48,806 nt of DNA, taken from NCBI GenBank assembly GCA_011620595.1, contig WOYX01000036.1, positions 1-48,806 of the forward strand, given 5' to 3'. This document shows positions 9,724 through 16,561 of the stretch, in pieces. Under the pieces are notes generated by a model. The model worked only from the letters and a program-made list of their open reading frames with translations. It had not been told where the DNA came from and made no database searches. Each line of letters begins with the position of its first letter. The first letter of the stretch is position 1. This DNA is from Bacteroidales bacterium. Its GTDB lineage: Bacteria; Bacteroidota; Bacteroidia; Bacteroidales; VadinHA17. The translations under genes were made by a program, and so were the position numbers.

Positions 9724-9758
9724 TGCGATATGCGATGTGCGAATTGCGATGTGCGATG
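9724..9758. repeat. Heptamer tandem repeat TGCGATG x5
   Basis: Five head-to-tail 7-base units (TGCGATA, TGCGATG, TGCGAAT, TGCGATG, TGCGATG) between the convergent trkA and yciO ends. It is non-coding. Confidence 0.85.
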
Positions 9759-9768
9759 TGCCCACTGC

Positions 9769-10383
9769 CTATAATTCAAGCACCCCCTTCCCCTGCCTCA
9801 GGATGACAGGCTCGGGGCCGGTGCAGTCTACAACGGTTGAGGGCTCATTGTCTCCGAAGCCACCATCAACAACCAGGTCTGCAAAATCATAATACTTCTC
9901 GTGAATGAGCTCCGGGTCAGTGATATATTCAATGTTCTCATTATCCTCATGGATTGAGGTAGTCATCAGGGGACGTCCCAGTTCGCGTACTATCTCCAGT
10001 GTGATGCTGTTGTCCGGGATACGTATCCCCAGCGTCTTCTTGCGGTGACGGAACATGGCGGGGATCTGGTTATTGGCCTTGACGATGAAGGTGAACGGCC
10101 CCGGCAGGTTACGCTTCAGCAGCCTGAAAAGGTTGTTGTCATGGATAACGGTATACTCGGAGAGCTGACTCATTGAAGCAAATATCATTGACATGTCGGG
10201 GTTGCCGGGGTTAAGTCCCTTGAAACGGGCTATCTTCTCAATGGTTTTCCCGGCCCTGATATCACAACCCATGGCATAGATGGTGTCAGTGGGATAGATG
10301 ACTATACCTCCCTGTTCAAGCACCAGGATGACCTTGCGTATTTGGTCCGGGTTGGGATTCTCGGGATATATCTTAAGAAGCAT
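9769..10383 (-). CDS. yciO: YciO/YrdC/Sua5-family protein
   Basis: YrdC-fold protein of 204 residues. The fold binds ATP and threonine, and TsaC/Sua5 members make threonylcarbamoyl-AMP for tRNA t6A37. The length and internal segments (GGIVIYPTDTIYAMGCDI, LPGPFTFIVKA, RHRKKTLGIRIPD, STVVDCT) fit the YciO branch better than TsaC/Sua5; E. coli YciO is about 206 residues. Whether YciO proteins serve the t6A pathway in vivo is uncertain. ATG at 10383 follows a good -7 box. It lies downstream of the SRP RNA on the same strand and converges with trkA. Confidence 0.85.
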   Translation of the reverse strand: MLLKIYPENPNPDQIRKVILVLEQGGIVIYPTDTIYAMGCDIRAGKTIEKIARFKGLNPGNPDMSMIFASMSQLSEYTVIHDNNLFRLLKRNLPGPFTFIVKANNQIPAMFRHRKKTLGIRIPDNSITLEIVRELGRPLMTTSIHEDNENIEYITDPELIHEKYYDFADLVVDGGFGDNEPSTVVDCTGPEPVILRQGKGVLEL

Positions 10384-10402
10384 CTCTCTGTAAAACAGAA
10401 GG

Positions 10403-10410
10403 CAAATATA
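10403..10410 (-). promoter_or_regulatory. Candidate -7 box of yciO promoter (TATATTTG)
   Basis: Minus-strand TATATTTG, 20 bases before the yciO ATG. A minus-strand TTTG at 10436-10433, 22 bases further upstream, lies inside the T-run that ends the SRP RNA. Confidence 0.55.
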
Positions 10411-10433
10411 TAAACTAATATTCAGCAGGTGTC

Positions 10434-10545
10434 AAAAAAAAGAGGGTAAGCTACTCATATCGCACCGCTACAACCTTCTTACCCTTGCTGCCTTCCGACC
10501 CTGGGGGAGTTCAAAGGGAGCTGGTCGTATGAGACTTACCCCGCA
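10434..10545 (-). ncRNA. ffs: Signal recognition particle RNA (4.5S type)
   Basis: Short bacterial SRP RNA, which binds Ffh and targets membrane proteins to the translocon. On the minus strand the apical loop shows the hallmark sequence GGTCGGAAGGCAGCAAGG, near 10500-10483. The two ends pair: GGGTAAG and CTCATA near the 5' end match TATGAG and CTTACCC near the 3' end, giving a hairpin of about 105 bases. The promoter -7 box ends at 10546 and a run of T follows the 3' arm (about 10440-10434). Exact ends are inferred to within a few bases. Confidence 0.93.
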
Positions 10546-10577
10546 CAAAAATACTATTATTCGGCGGAGACGCCAAA
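10546..10577 (-). promoter_or_regulatory. SRP RNA promoter (TTTG-N20-TATTTTTG)
   Basis: Minus-strand TTTG at 10577-10574 and TATTTTTG at 10553-10546, spaced by 20 bases: a near-perfect Bacteroidota housekeeping promoter just upstream of the RNA. A long inverted repeat (10553-10584) overlaps it. Confidence 0.75.
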
Positions 10578-10584
10578 TAATAGT
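10553..10584. repeat. 32-bp inverted repeat over the SRP RNA promoter
   Basis: Outer arms of 9 bp (ACTATTATT at 10553-10561 and AATAATAGT at 10576-10584) enclose an inner 4-bp stem (GGCG/CGCC) with a GAGA loop; there is one C-A mismatch between the two stems. It spans the spacer between the -33 and -7 boxes. Confidence 0.85.
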
Positions 10585-10693
10585 CACAGTTTTCACGGAT
10601 GCAGAGATTTGTCTATAAAAATCTCCTACCCTCCAAAAATCCGGGCAGTGAACTTGATTACTATTTACCTGTGAAAAATCAGCTGTTTTTATG

Positions 10694-10701
10694 TAAGTTT
10701 G
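10694..10701 (+). promoter_or_regulatory. Candidate -7 box for DUF4199-GT2 operon (TAAGTTTG)
   Basis: Exact TAnnTTTG match, 25 bases before the ATG at 10727. The rest of 10585-10693 shows no other feature. Confidence 0.5.
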
Positions 10702-10726
10702 TTTTCAAAATCAAATAAACGGTAAG

Positions 10727-11272
10727 ATGGAAGAAAAAAGATCAATCTGGAAAGAGACCCTGAACTATGGAATTATTCTGGGTCTGATCAGTGTCGGCCT
10801 CTCAGTGCTCACATATATGTTTGACCTCACCTTCAAGACCTGGCTGATGTGGCCAATGATGATAATCACCATTCTTGTGCTCTTTTTTCTGCTACGCTCC
10901 TATCGCGACCATTATAATAACGGATACATTTCATACGGCAGATCAGTCGGGGCGGGGGTGATTATCAACCTGTACGCGGCCATCATAGCAGCAATATTCG
11001 TCTATGTTCTATATGCATTCATTGACCCCGGCCTGGTAGACAAATCGCTGGCGGTAGCCGAGGAGAGACTGGTCGGGAGGGGTGTCCCCGATGCCGCCAT
11101 TGAGCAGGCCATGGAGGTGCAAGCCAAGATGATGAGACCGTGGTTCACCGCCATGATGTCGGTTATCAACGGCGTCTTCATGGGACTGATCCTCTCGCTG
11201 ATCGTGTCACTCTTCGTCATGAAAAAGGGTAATCCTCTCCTTGATGAGGTTGGAGAAGAAACGCAGCAGTAA
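10727..11272 (+). CDS. DUF4199 domain membrane protein
   Basis: Integral membrane protein of 181 residues of the DUF4199 family, common in Bacteroidota and without known function. Four hydrophobic segments are visible: about 13-33, 39-58, 78-101 and 143-166. The last two are separated by a soluble loop that contains FIDPGLVDKS and a helix rich in charged residues. The C terminus is acidic and cytoplasmic by charge rule. The stop overlaps the next start (TAATG at 11270-11274), so it is coupled to the GT2 gene. That pairing recurs in this phylum and suggests a shared envelope role. Confidence 0.85.
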   Translation: MEEKRSIWKETLNYGIILGLISVGLSVLTYMFDLTFKTWLMWPMMIITILVLFFLLRSYRDHYNNGYISYGRSVGAGVIINLYAAIIAAIFVYVLYAFIDPGLVDKSLAVAEERLVGRGVPDAAIEQAMEVQAKMMRPWFTAMMSVINGVFMGLILSLIVSLFVMKKGNPLLDEVGEETQQ

Positions 11273-12231
11273 TGGATCTTTCGGTTGTAGTCCCTGCCTT
11301 GAACGAGGCGGAGTCTCTGCCCGAACTGGCAGAATGGGTTGACAGGGTTTGTGTCGCCTCCTCAATCGACTATGAGTTTATTGTAATTGATGACGGCAGC
11401 AGTGACAACAGCTGGGAGGTGCTGAAGCAGCTTGCATCCCGCAATGGCAGAATCAAAGCCATCAGGTTTCGCCGCAACTATGGCAAGGCGGCCGCGCTGC
11501 AGACCGGTTTTGAGGCCTCGTCAGGAGAGGTGGTGATAACCATGGATGCCGACCTGCAGGACAGTCCTGATGAGATCCCCGAGCTGGTCAGAATGATCAG
11601 GGAAGAGGGGTATCACATGGTCTCCGGATGGAAGAAGAAGAGGTATGACCCATTCATCAAGAAGACCACCTCAAAGCTTTACAACTACACTGCCAGGAAG
11701 TTCTCGGGCATCCGGCTGCACGACTTCAACTGCGGGCTGAAGGCCTATGACGGGGAGGTTGTCAGGAGCATCGAGGTCTACGGCGAGATGCACCGGTACA
11801 TCCCCATGCTGGCGGTGGAGGCTGGCTTCAGGAATATCGGCGAGAAGGTGGTTCAGCACCAGGCCCGGAAGTACGGGGTGACAAAATACGGCTTTGACAG
11901 GTTCCTGAAGGGTTATCTTGACATGCTGACCATCAGCTTCATCACCCGCTTTGGCAAGAGTCCCATGCATCTCTTCGGCACTATGGGCTCGCTCATGTTC
12001 CTGGCGGGATTCATCATGGCGGCATACCTCGGCATACGTAAGCTGGTGTTTATCCACCAGGATCTCAGGGCCCCGCTGGTGACCGACAGTCCCTACTTTT
12101 ACATAGCGCTGGCAGTGATGATAATAGGATCGTTTCTCTTCCTGACCGGATTTCTTGCTGAGCTTGTCAACCGCCGCTCTTCTGACCGCAACCGCTACCT
12201 GATAGGGGAACGCCTTAACATAAAAGTCTGA
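11272..12231 (+). CDS. Family 2 glycosyltransferase with C-terminal membrane helices
   Basis: GT2 enzyme of 319 residues similar to polyprenyl-phosphate sugar synthases (DPM1/GtrB type), which load a sugar from a nucleotide onto undecaprenyl phosphate at the inner membrane. The N-terminal GT-A domain shows VVPALNEAESLPEL, VIDDGSSDNSW and the metal-binding MDADLQDSPDEIPEL. Two C-terminal hydrophobic helices lie near residues 232-255 and 274-299, as in GtrB. The ATG overlaps the DUF4199 stop. The donor sugar and final acceptor cannot be told from sequence. Confidence 0.9.
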   Translation: MDLSVVVPALNEAESLPELAEWVDRVCVASSIDYEFIVIDDGSSDNSWEVLKQLASRNGRIKAIRFRRNYGKAAALQTGFEASSGEVVITMDADLQDSPDEIPELVRMIREEGYHMVSGWKKKRYDPFIKKTTSKLYNYTARKFSGIRLHDFNCGLKAYDGEVVRSIEVYGEMHRYIPMLAVEAGFRNIGEKVVQHQARKYGVTKYGFDRFLKGYLDMLTISFITRFGKSPMHLFGTMGSLMFLAGFIMAAYLGIRKLVFIHQDLRAPLVTDSPYFYIALAVMIIGSFLFLTGFLAELVNRRSSDRNRYLIGERLNIKV

Positions 12232-12259
12232 GTTCAGCGCCATAAACCCCCTGTCTCGT

Positions 12260-12395
12260 GCCCTGAGACCTCCCCCTTTCGCGGGTCTGCGTCGCTTTGC
12301 TTCTTGTGTGCCCTGCCGCTTTCGCGGGATTGCAACGCTTTGCTTCTTGTGTGCCCTGCCGCTTTTGCGGGATTGTAACGCTTTGCTTCTTGTGT
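12260..12395. repeat. 43-bp tandem repeat between convergent glycosyltransferase genes
   Basis: Two near-identical 43-base units (12310-12352 and 12353-12395) follow a diverged, slightly longer first copy (12260-12309). Each contains CCGC/GCGG arms around a TTTC or TTTT loop (a small hairpin) and ends with the shared GCTTTGCTTCTTGTGT. It fills most of the gap between the two gene ends. Confidence 0.88.
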
Positions 12396-12404
12396 GTCCT
12401 GCGC

Positions 12405-13550
12405 CTAATGCCTGGCACGTTGCGTATCCCAGGCGAGGGTGCGCAGTGCCTCCGTCATCCTCTCCCAGGTATATAGCTTCTTCTGTTCCAGAATACCCTC
12501 CCTGAACCTCTCCTCGTCGCCACTGAAGAAAGCCGCAATAGCCCCTGCTATGGCTCCCGGTTCAGGCTCAACAACATAGCCGCAGATACCGTCAGGCACT
12601 ATCTCGGCCAGTCCACCTACGTTGGTCACAACCATAGGCTTGTTGAAATGATAGGCCACTTGTGTAACGCCACTCTGTGTGGCCGACCGGTATGGCTGCA
12701 CCACAAGGGAGGCAGCAGAGAAGTAGTAACGCACCTCCTCATCACTGATGAAGTGAGAGTGAAAAATTATGTTGCCGGAAATATCATGTTTATGAATGAG
12801 ATCAAAATACTTCTTCTCATCCTCGTAGAATTCACCGGCAACAATAAGTTTGATTCCGAGACTCCTGACAGCTGGGACAGCCAAGGCCTCAATCAGCAGG
12901 TCAAGACCCTTGTACTCCCTGATAAAGCCAAAGAAGAGAATGTACTTTTCCGTCGGACAGAGCTTCAGCCGCACCAGCGCCTCGGCCCGCGACACAGGCT
13001 CACTGTAATTGTCAAACAGCGGGTGGGGCGATATGACGCAGGGCATCCTGAGACTGAACTGTCTCAGGTCACGCTCAACAGACTTCGTCATCACCAGCGC
13101 GCCGTGGATGCTCTTCACGAAGAACTTTGTCAGCAGCCTGTCGCCGAAGTGTTTCTCATGAGGGATCACATTGTCGAAGATGGTAACAATCCTGGTGTGT
13201 TTGTTTGTTCTCACTATCCGTGCTATGAAACCGAGCGCTGGCGCCAGGAAAGGAAGCCAGTAACGGAGTATTATCAGGTCCGGTCTGGTACGCCTCAGGC
13301 GCATCCCGATAGTGAACCAGTTCAGCGGGTTGACAGAGTTGATGGCGCGTGTGATAGTCACCCCCTGAGGGGCATAACCCACATCATACTGTGTCTTGCC
13401 CGGGAAGAGCAGTGCAGGATACTGCAGTTTAAAGGTATAAATGGCTGCAGCATCTCCCTCCTGCAGGAACTGCTGTGCCAGCCTCTCATTATATGCTGCT
13501 ATGCCTCCGCGGTAGGGATGAGCCGGACCGCAGATGACAATGCGCATCAT
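12405..13550 (-). CDS. Family 4 glycosyltransferase
   Basis: GT-B fold retaining glycosyltransferase of 381 residues. The N-terminal half starts with VICGPAHPYRGGIAAYNERLA, typical of GT4 acceptor-domain loops. The C-terminal half has ILFFGFIREYKGLDLLIEAL (donor domain start) and the donor-site region PYRSATQSGVTQVAYHFNKP, in which the usual E-x7-E is modified. GYVVEPEPGAIAGAI completes the domain. The start overlaps the upstream dehydrogenase stop by four bases (ATGA, 13547-13550), so the two are co-transcribed. The product is probably an envelope glycan or glycolipid; the substrate is unknown. Confidence 0.88.
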   Translation of the reverse strand: MMRIVICGPAHPYRGGIAAYNERLAQQFLQEGDAAAIYTFKLQYPALLFPGKTQYDVGYAPQGVTITRAINSVNPLNWFTIGMRLRRTRPDLIILRYWLPFLAPALGFIARIVRTNKHTRIVTIFDNVIPHEKHFGDRLLTKFFVKSIHGALVMTKSVERDLRQFSLRMPCVISPHPLFDNYSEPVSRAEALVRLKLCPTEKYILFFGFIREYKGLDLLIEALAVPAVRSLGIKLIVAGEFYEDEKKYFDLIHKHDISGNIIFHSHFISDEEVRYYFSAASLVVQPYRSATQSGVTQVAYHFNKPMVVTNVGGLAEIVPDGICGYVVEPEPGAIAGAIAAFFSGDEERFREGILEQKKLYTWERMTEALRTLAWDTQRARH

Positions 13551-14779
13551 TGGCCACCTCCTCCCCTCACCCAGTCGGTGAGATAACTGTATTTCGGCTC
13601 CAGGTTGCCACCGCTGGTGATGGTGGCACGCTGCAGCATCGGGGAGTCATGGTCAGTGAAGAGATCATGGAGTACATGCTCCATCAACTGCTTTCCGAAG
13701 TCGCTCGAGGCGTCCCGCGGTAGCTCACCGGGGAGATTATCGATTGACATCACAGTGATGTTGTCAGGGTGCGTGAAGGCCTCCTCCTCGCAATGACGGG
13801 TACGGTTGTAGCTGTAGAAAGGTTCAGCGATGGTTGTGGCCCTGATGGTGGTGGGTATGGGACCGTCGATGTCGCAGCTGATATCGCCAATGACCGAGAT
13901 CCGGAAGTCGGGTTTCTCAACGTCCTCACGGGTAAAGAAGACGGGCGACTTAGGATCCCAGAAGTGTGCCGCGACAAGTACATCGGTCACCTTCGTATAT
14001 TTCAGGAAGTCAGAAACATATTCTTCCGGATGTTGTACGAAGTTGTTGAAGTCAAACGGACGGCCGTCACTGTGCTTAACGTAGTGCTGCGGCCCTATCT
14101 GGCAGACGACCGGCACATCATACTCGCGGGAGAGGAAATCCTCCGACGACACACTCATCAGACCGTGGCAGTTACCGAGCGTCTCCATGGCTCCTGAAGC
14201 CACGCGTCCCTCGCCGGTGACAAGGATCTTCAGCCCTGGTTTGAGGCGTATCAGCCGCAGTCCTGCCCACATCTCGTCGAGATCGCGGCACTGGTAGGCG
14301 GGCTTGAGCCTGAACCTGTTGGTTTTGATGCCCCTGGCCCTGAGAGCGTTATAGGCCCCGACGATGCCTGCCCACCTGCCGAAGGAGACCACCCGCTGTC
14401 CCTTGTCGGTGGTGAGATACTCATAGTCTATCAGCCTGATCTTCCTGTTGAGTATCTCGCGCAGCAGCTCAAGATTATGCTCCTGTTTCTTCGCCACATG
14501 GGCAAAGAAGAGGTAGGTCTTCCCCGGTATCAGCACCCTGCGGTCTACCTCCTTGACACCCATGAGGATATCGCAGTTGCTAAGGTCTTCCCTCAGGGGG
14601 ATCTTAAGGTATTTATACTCCTCATCGGTGTAGCATCTTATGTCTGAGGGTTGCACGAAGAAATCGACGGACGGAAAGCTCTCCTTCAGCTCAACCACCT
14701 GTGAAGGTGTCAGCGGCACCCTCCTGTCAGGCGGGATCTTCGTCTCCCTTAGTATTCCAATCTTCACTCTCTTTTCCAT
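13547..14779 (-). CDS. Alanine dehydrogenase/saccharopine dehydrogenase-like oxidoreductase
   Basis: NAD(P)-dependent amino-acid dehydrogenase-type protein of 410 residues. The N terminus (KIGILRETKIPPDRRVPLTPSQV) is the classic AlaDH/PNT N domain. KEVDRRVLIPGKTYLFFAHVAKKQ and FGRWAGIVGAYNALRARG resemble the Lys1-type saccharopine dehydrogenase. The NAD-binding region is LKILVTGEGRVASGAMETLG, where the usual GxGxxG is modified. IGDISCDIDGPIPTT is conserved in the family. In Bacteroidota such proteins are annotated variously as alanine dehydrogenase or saccharopine dehydrogenase; the true substrate is unproved. It is the first gene of a two-gene operon with the GT4 enzyme. Confidence 0.82.
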   Translation of the reverse strand: MEKRVKIGILRETKIPPDRRVPLTPSQVVELKESFPSVDFFVQPSDIRCYTDEEYKYLKIPLREDLSNCDILMGVKEVDRRVLIPGKTYLFFAHVAKKQEHNLELLREILNRKIRLIDYEYLTTDKGQRVVSFGRWAGIVGAYNALRARGIKTNRFRLKPAYQCRDLDEMWAGLRLIRLKPGLKILVTGEGRVASGAMETLGNCHGLMSVSSEDFLSREYDVPVVCQIGPQHYVKHSDGRPFDFNNFVQHPEEYVSDFLKYTKVTDVLVAAHFWDPKSPVFFTREDVEKPDFRISVIGDISCDIDGPIPTTIRATTIAEPFYSYNRTRHCEEEAFTHPDNITVMSIDNLPGELPRDASSDFGKQLMEHVLHDLFTDHDSPMLQRATITSGGNLEPKYSYLTDWVRGGGGQ

Positions 14780-14838
14780 ATCATTCTGTTTGAGTAGTGG
14801 TGTGAAGATAAGAATTCGGCCCGATTTTTGAGCATATA

Positions 14839-14871
14839 TTTGTCACAGCAATGTAATAATGCGTAATTTTG
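14839..14871 (+). promoter_or_regulatory. tmRNA promoter (TTTG-N21-TAATTTTG)
   Basis: TTTG at 14839-14842 and TAATTTTG at 14864-14871, spaced by 21 bases, followed 20 bases later by the tmRNA 5' end. It matches the Bacteroidota consensus fully. Confidence 0.75.
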
Positions 14872-14891
14872 CATTGTTATTACAGTACCAT

Positions 14892-15285
14892 GGGGCTGAT
14901 CTGGTTTAGACAGCAAGCCGCGGTGGTATGTAAGCATGCAGAGGGTGGTGACGCTACTCTTTAACCTGTGTCACAAAACAACAACTGGCGAGAATAACTA
15001 CGCTCTTGCTGCGTAACCGAACCAAGTAGGTTATGCTTTATCCCGATACAAGGTGTTGGGACGAGACGTTTCCCGGGCGGTGATGCCCTGTACCAACCCG
15101 AAAAGGAAGCGCACGCAATTCAGGGATTGCCCGATGGTCTCTCCGGCCTGACGGTGAAATAACAGGAGATAAGGAGTGATTCGGATGTCTGCCACCTGGT
15201 CACTCCCGACAATCAAGGCAGAATAAGCATGTAGAAAGCATATGGTCGCCTTGTTTGGACGCGGGTTCGATCCCCGCCAGCTCCA
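14892..15285 (+). ncRNA. ssrA: tmRNA (transfer-messenger RNA)
   Basis: Rescues stalled ribosomes by acting first as alanyl-tRNA and then as mRNA for a degradation tag. The 5' end GGGGCTGATCTGG pairs with the 3' CAGCTCC to form the acceptor stem, and the T-arm GCGGGTTCGATCCCCGC is at 15261-15277. The 3' CCA is not encoded (A at 15285, then CAA). The tag reading frame is at 14987-15016: GGC GAG AAT AAC TAC GCT CTT GCT GCG TAA, giving GENNYALAA, close to the GETNYALAA tag I recall for Bacteroides. Length is 394 bases. It has its own promoter and terminator. Confidence 0.96.
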
Positions 15286-15290
15286 CAAAT

Positions 15291-15320
15291 GACTCTAACT
15301 CAACAAGTTAGAGTCTTTTT
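15291..15320 (+). terminator. tmRNA rho-independent terminator
   Basis: Perfect 10-bp stem (15291-15300 with 15306-15315), 5-base loop CAACA, then five T residues, starting six bases after the tmRNA 3' end. Confidence 0.93.
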
Positions 15321-15437
15321 GTTACCCCCTTAAAGCGCAGGTTTTTAAGGCGTTTTTCAGTTCTTTTGAAGGAGTGGCATGAGGACTGGGTATCATTCAG
15401 TTAATGTATTCCTGTAAATTCAACAAGAGGAAGAATG

Positions 15438-16421
15438 TCAAAAACCTCGACCAAGCTTCCATCTGATAAATTCGGCTATGCCTTTCTTAAAATCGAATGA
15501 AGGTTTATAATCCAGTTCCCTCATGGCTTTGCTTATGTCAGCATATGTTGCATTTACATCTCCGGCCTGAAAGGGCAGGAACTCTTTGATCGCTTTTTTA
15601 CCCAGGGCATCTTCAATTGTTTCTATCACTTCTGAAAGCAATACTTTCCTTGACTCCCCGATATTATAGATGTTAAATCCTTTCAGCCGGCTGATGGAAT
15701 TGCCAATCCCCTGAAGCGCATCATCTATATAAGTATAATCCCTGAACGAATTTCCATCACCGTATATTTGTATGGGCCTGTCGTCAATGATTTTGTTGGT
15801 AAAGCTGTGTATGGCGAGGTCAGGTCTTTGCCTGGGACCGTACACTGTAAAAAAACGAAGACAGGAGATTTCGAACCGGTATAAACTGTGATAGGTACTG
15901 CAAAGCAGTTCACATGCTCTTTTTGAGGAAGCATATGGCGAGATGGGATTGTCAACCGGATCTGATTCTGAGAATGGTATTTTTGCGTTGTTCCCGTAAA
16001 CGGAAGAACTGGAAGCAAATATCATCCTGCTGACATTGAACCGCCGCATCGTTTCCAAAACGGTCAGCGTGCCATTTACATTCACATCATAATAATGAAA
16101 CGGATCTATTATTGACGGACGTACGCCCGGCATTGCAGCTAAATGAATGATAAGGTCAGGATTGTTTTCTTCAAAAATTTCTGCCATTCCGGCCCTATTC
16201 CTTATATCTGCCCTCACCAGACTGAAATCTTCATTGTTCATAAGGGCAGATATATTCTGCTCCTTAATCCCGGGATCGTAAAAATTGTTGAAATTATCCA
16301 CGCAGACCACCTTATGGTCCGATCTAAGCAAGTACTCACACAGATGTGATCCAATAAATCCTGCCCCGCCCGTGACGAGTATGCAGCTTTTATCCTTTTT
16401 TGTCATTGCCTCTCCGGTCAT
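15438..16421 (-). CDS. NAD-dependent epimerase/dehydratase, UDP-glucuronate 4-epimerase-like
   Basis: Extended short-chain dehydrogenase of 327 residues that interconverts nucleotide sugars. It shows the NAD site VTGGAGFIGSHLCEYLL, DNFNNFYDP (as in UDP-glucuronate epimerases), the catalytic SSSSVYG and the YASSK pair (Tyr/Lys), then RFFTVYGPRQRPDLAIHSF. The start may be ATG at 16421 or the internal ATG at 16406 (GGAGAGG just upstream), which places the Rossmann fold nearer the N terminus. The G+C content is visibly lower than that of the flanking genes. It is divergent from the ArnT-like gene and probably supplies the same glycan pathway. Confidence 0.9.
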   Translation of the reverse strand: MTGEAMTKKDKSCILVTGGAGFIGSHLCEYLLRSDHKVVCVDNFNNFYDPGIKEQNISALMNNEDFSLVRADIRNRAGMAEIFEENNPDLIIHLAAMPGVRPSIIDPFHYYDVNVNGTLTVLETMRRFNVSRMIFASSSSVYGNNAKIPFSESDPVDNPISPYASSKRACELLCSTYHSLYRFEISCLRFFTVYGPRQRPDLAIHSFTNKIIDDRPIQIYGDGNSFRDYTYIDDALQGIGNSISRLKGFNIYNIGESRKVLLSEVIETIEDALGKKAIKEFLPFQAGDVNATYADISKAMRELDYKPSFDFKKGIAEFIRWKLGRGF

Positions 16422-16561
16422 TATTTTACCGGCCTATTCAAAACCATTATATGAAAGCTGAAAAGTTAAACAAAATTTGTTCTTACCCGGGATATTTTTT
16501 TACCTTGCGCCATTCTTTTTGATTTTGGAAAAAGTACCATGGATCTTTACCGGTCACAGAG

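Noticed and set aside
9724-9758. Short repeats considered as CRISPR
   Set aside because: Units are only 7 bases with no spacers; no cas genes are in the window.
12648-13586. 312-codon plus-strand open frame
   Set aside because: Antisense of the GT4 gene, which has clear motifs; composition is not protein-like.
14841-14858. TGTCACA-N4-TGTAATA, similar to the Pho-like repeats, upstream of tmRNA
   Set aside because: It overlaps the TTTG of the tmRNA promoter, differs in several bases, and the gene has no phosphate link; most likely chance.
15031-15288. 85-codon open frame on the minus strand starting MWSWRGSNPRP
   Set aside because: It is the antisense of tmRNA; this translation is a well-known false gene call.
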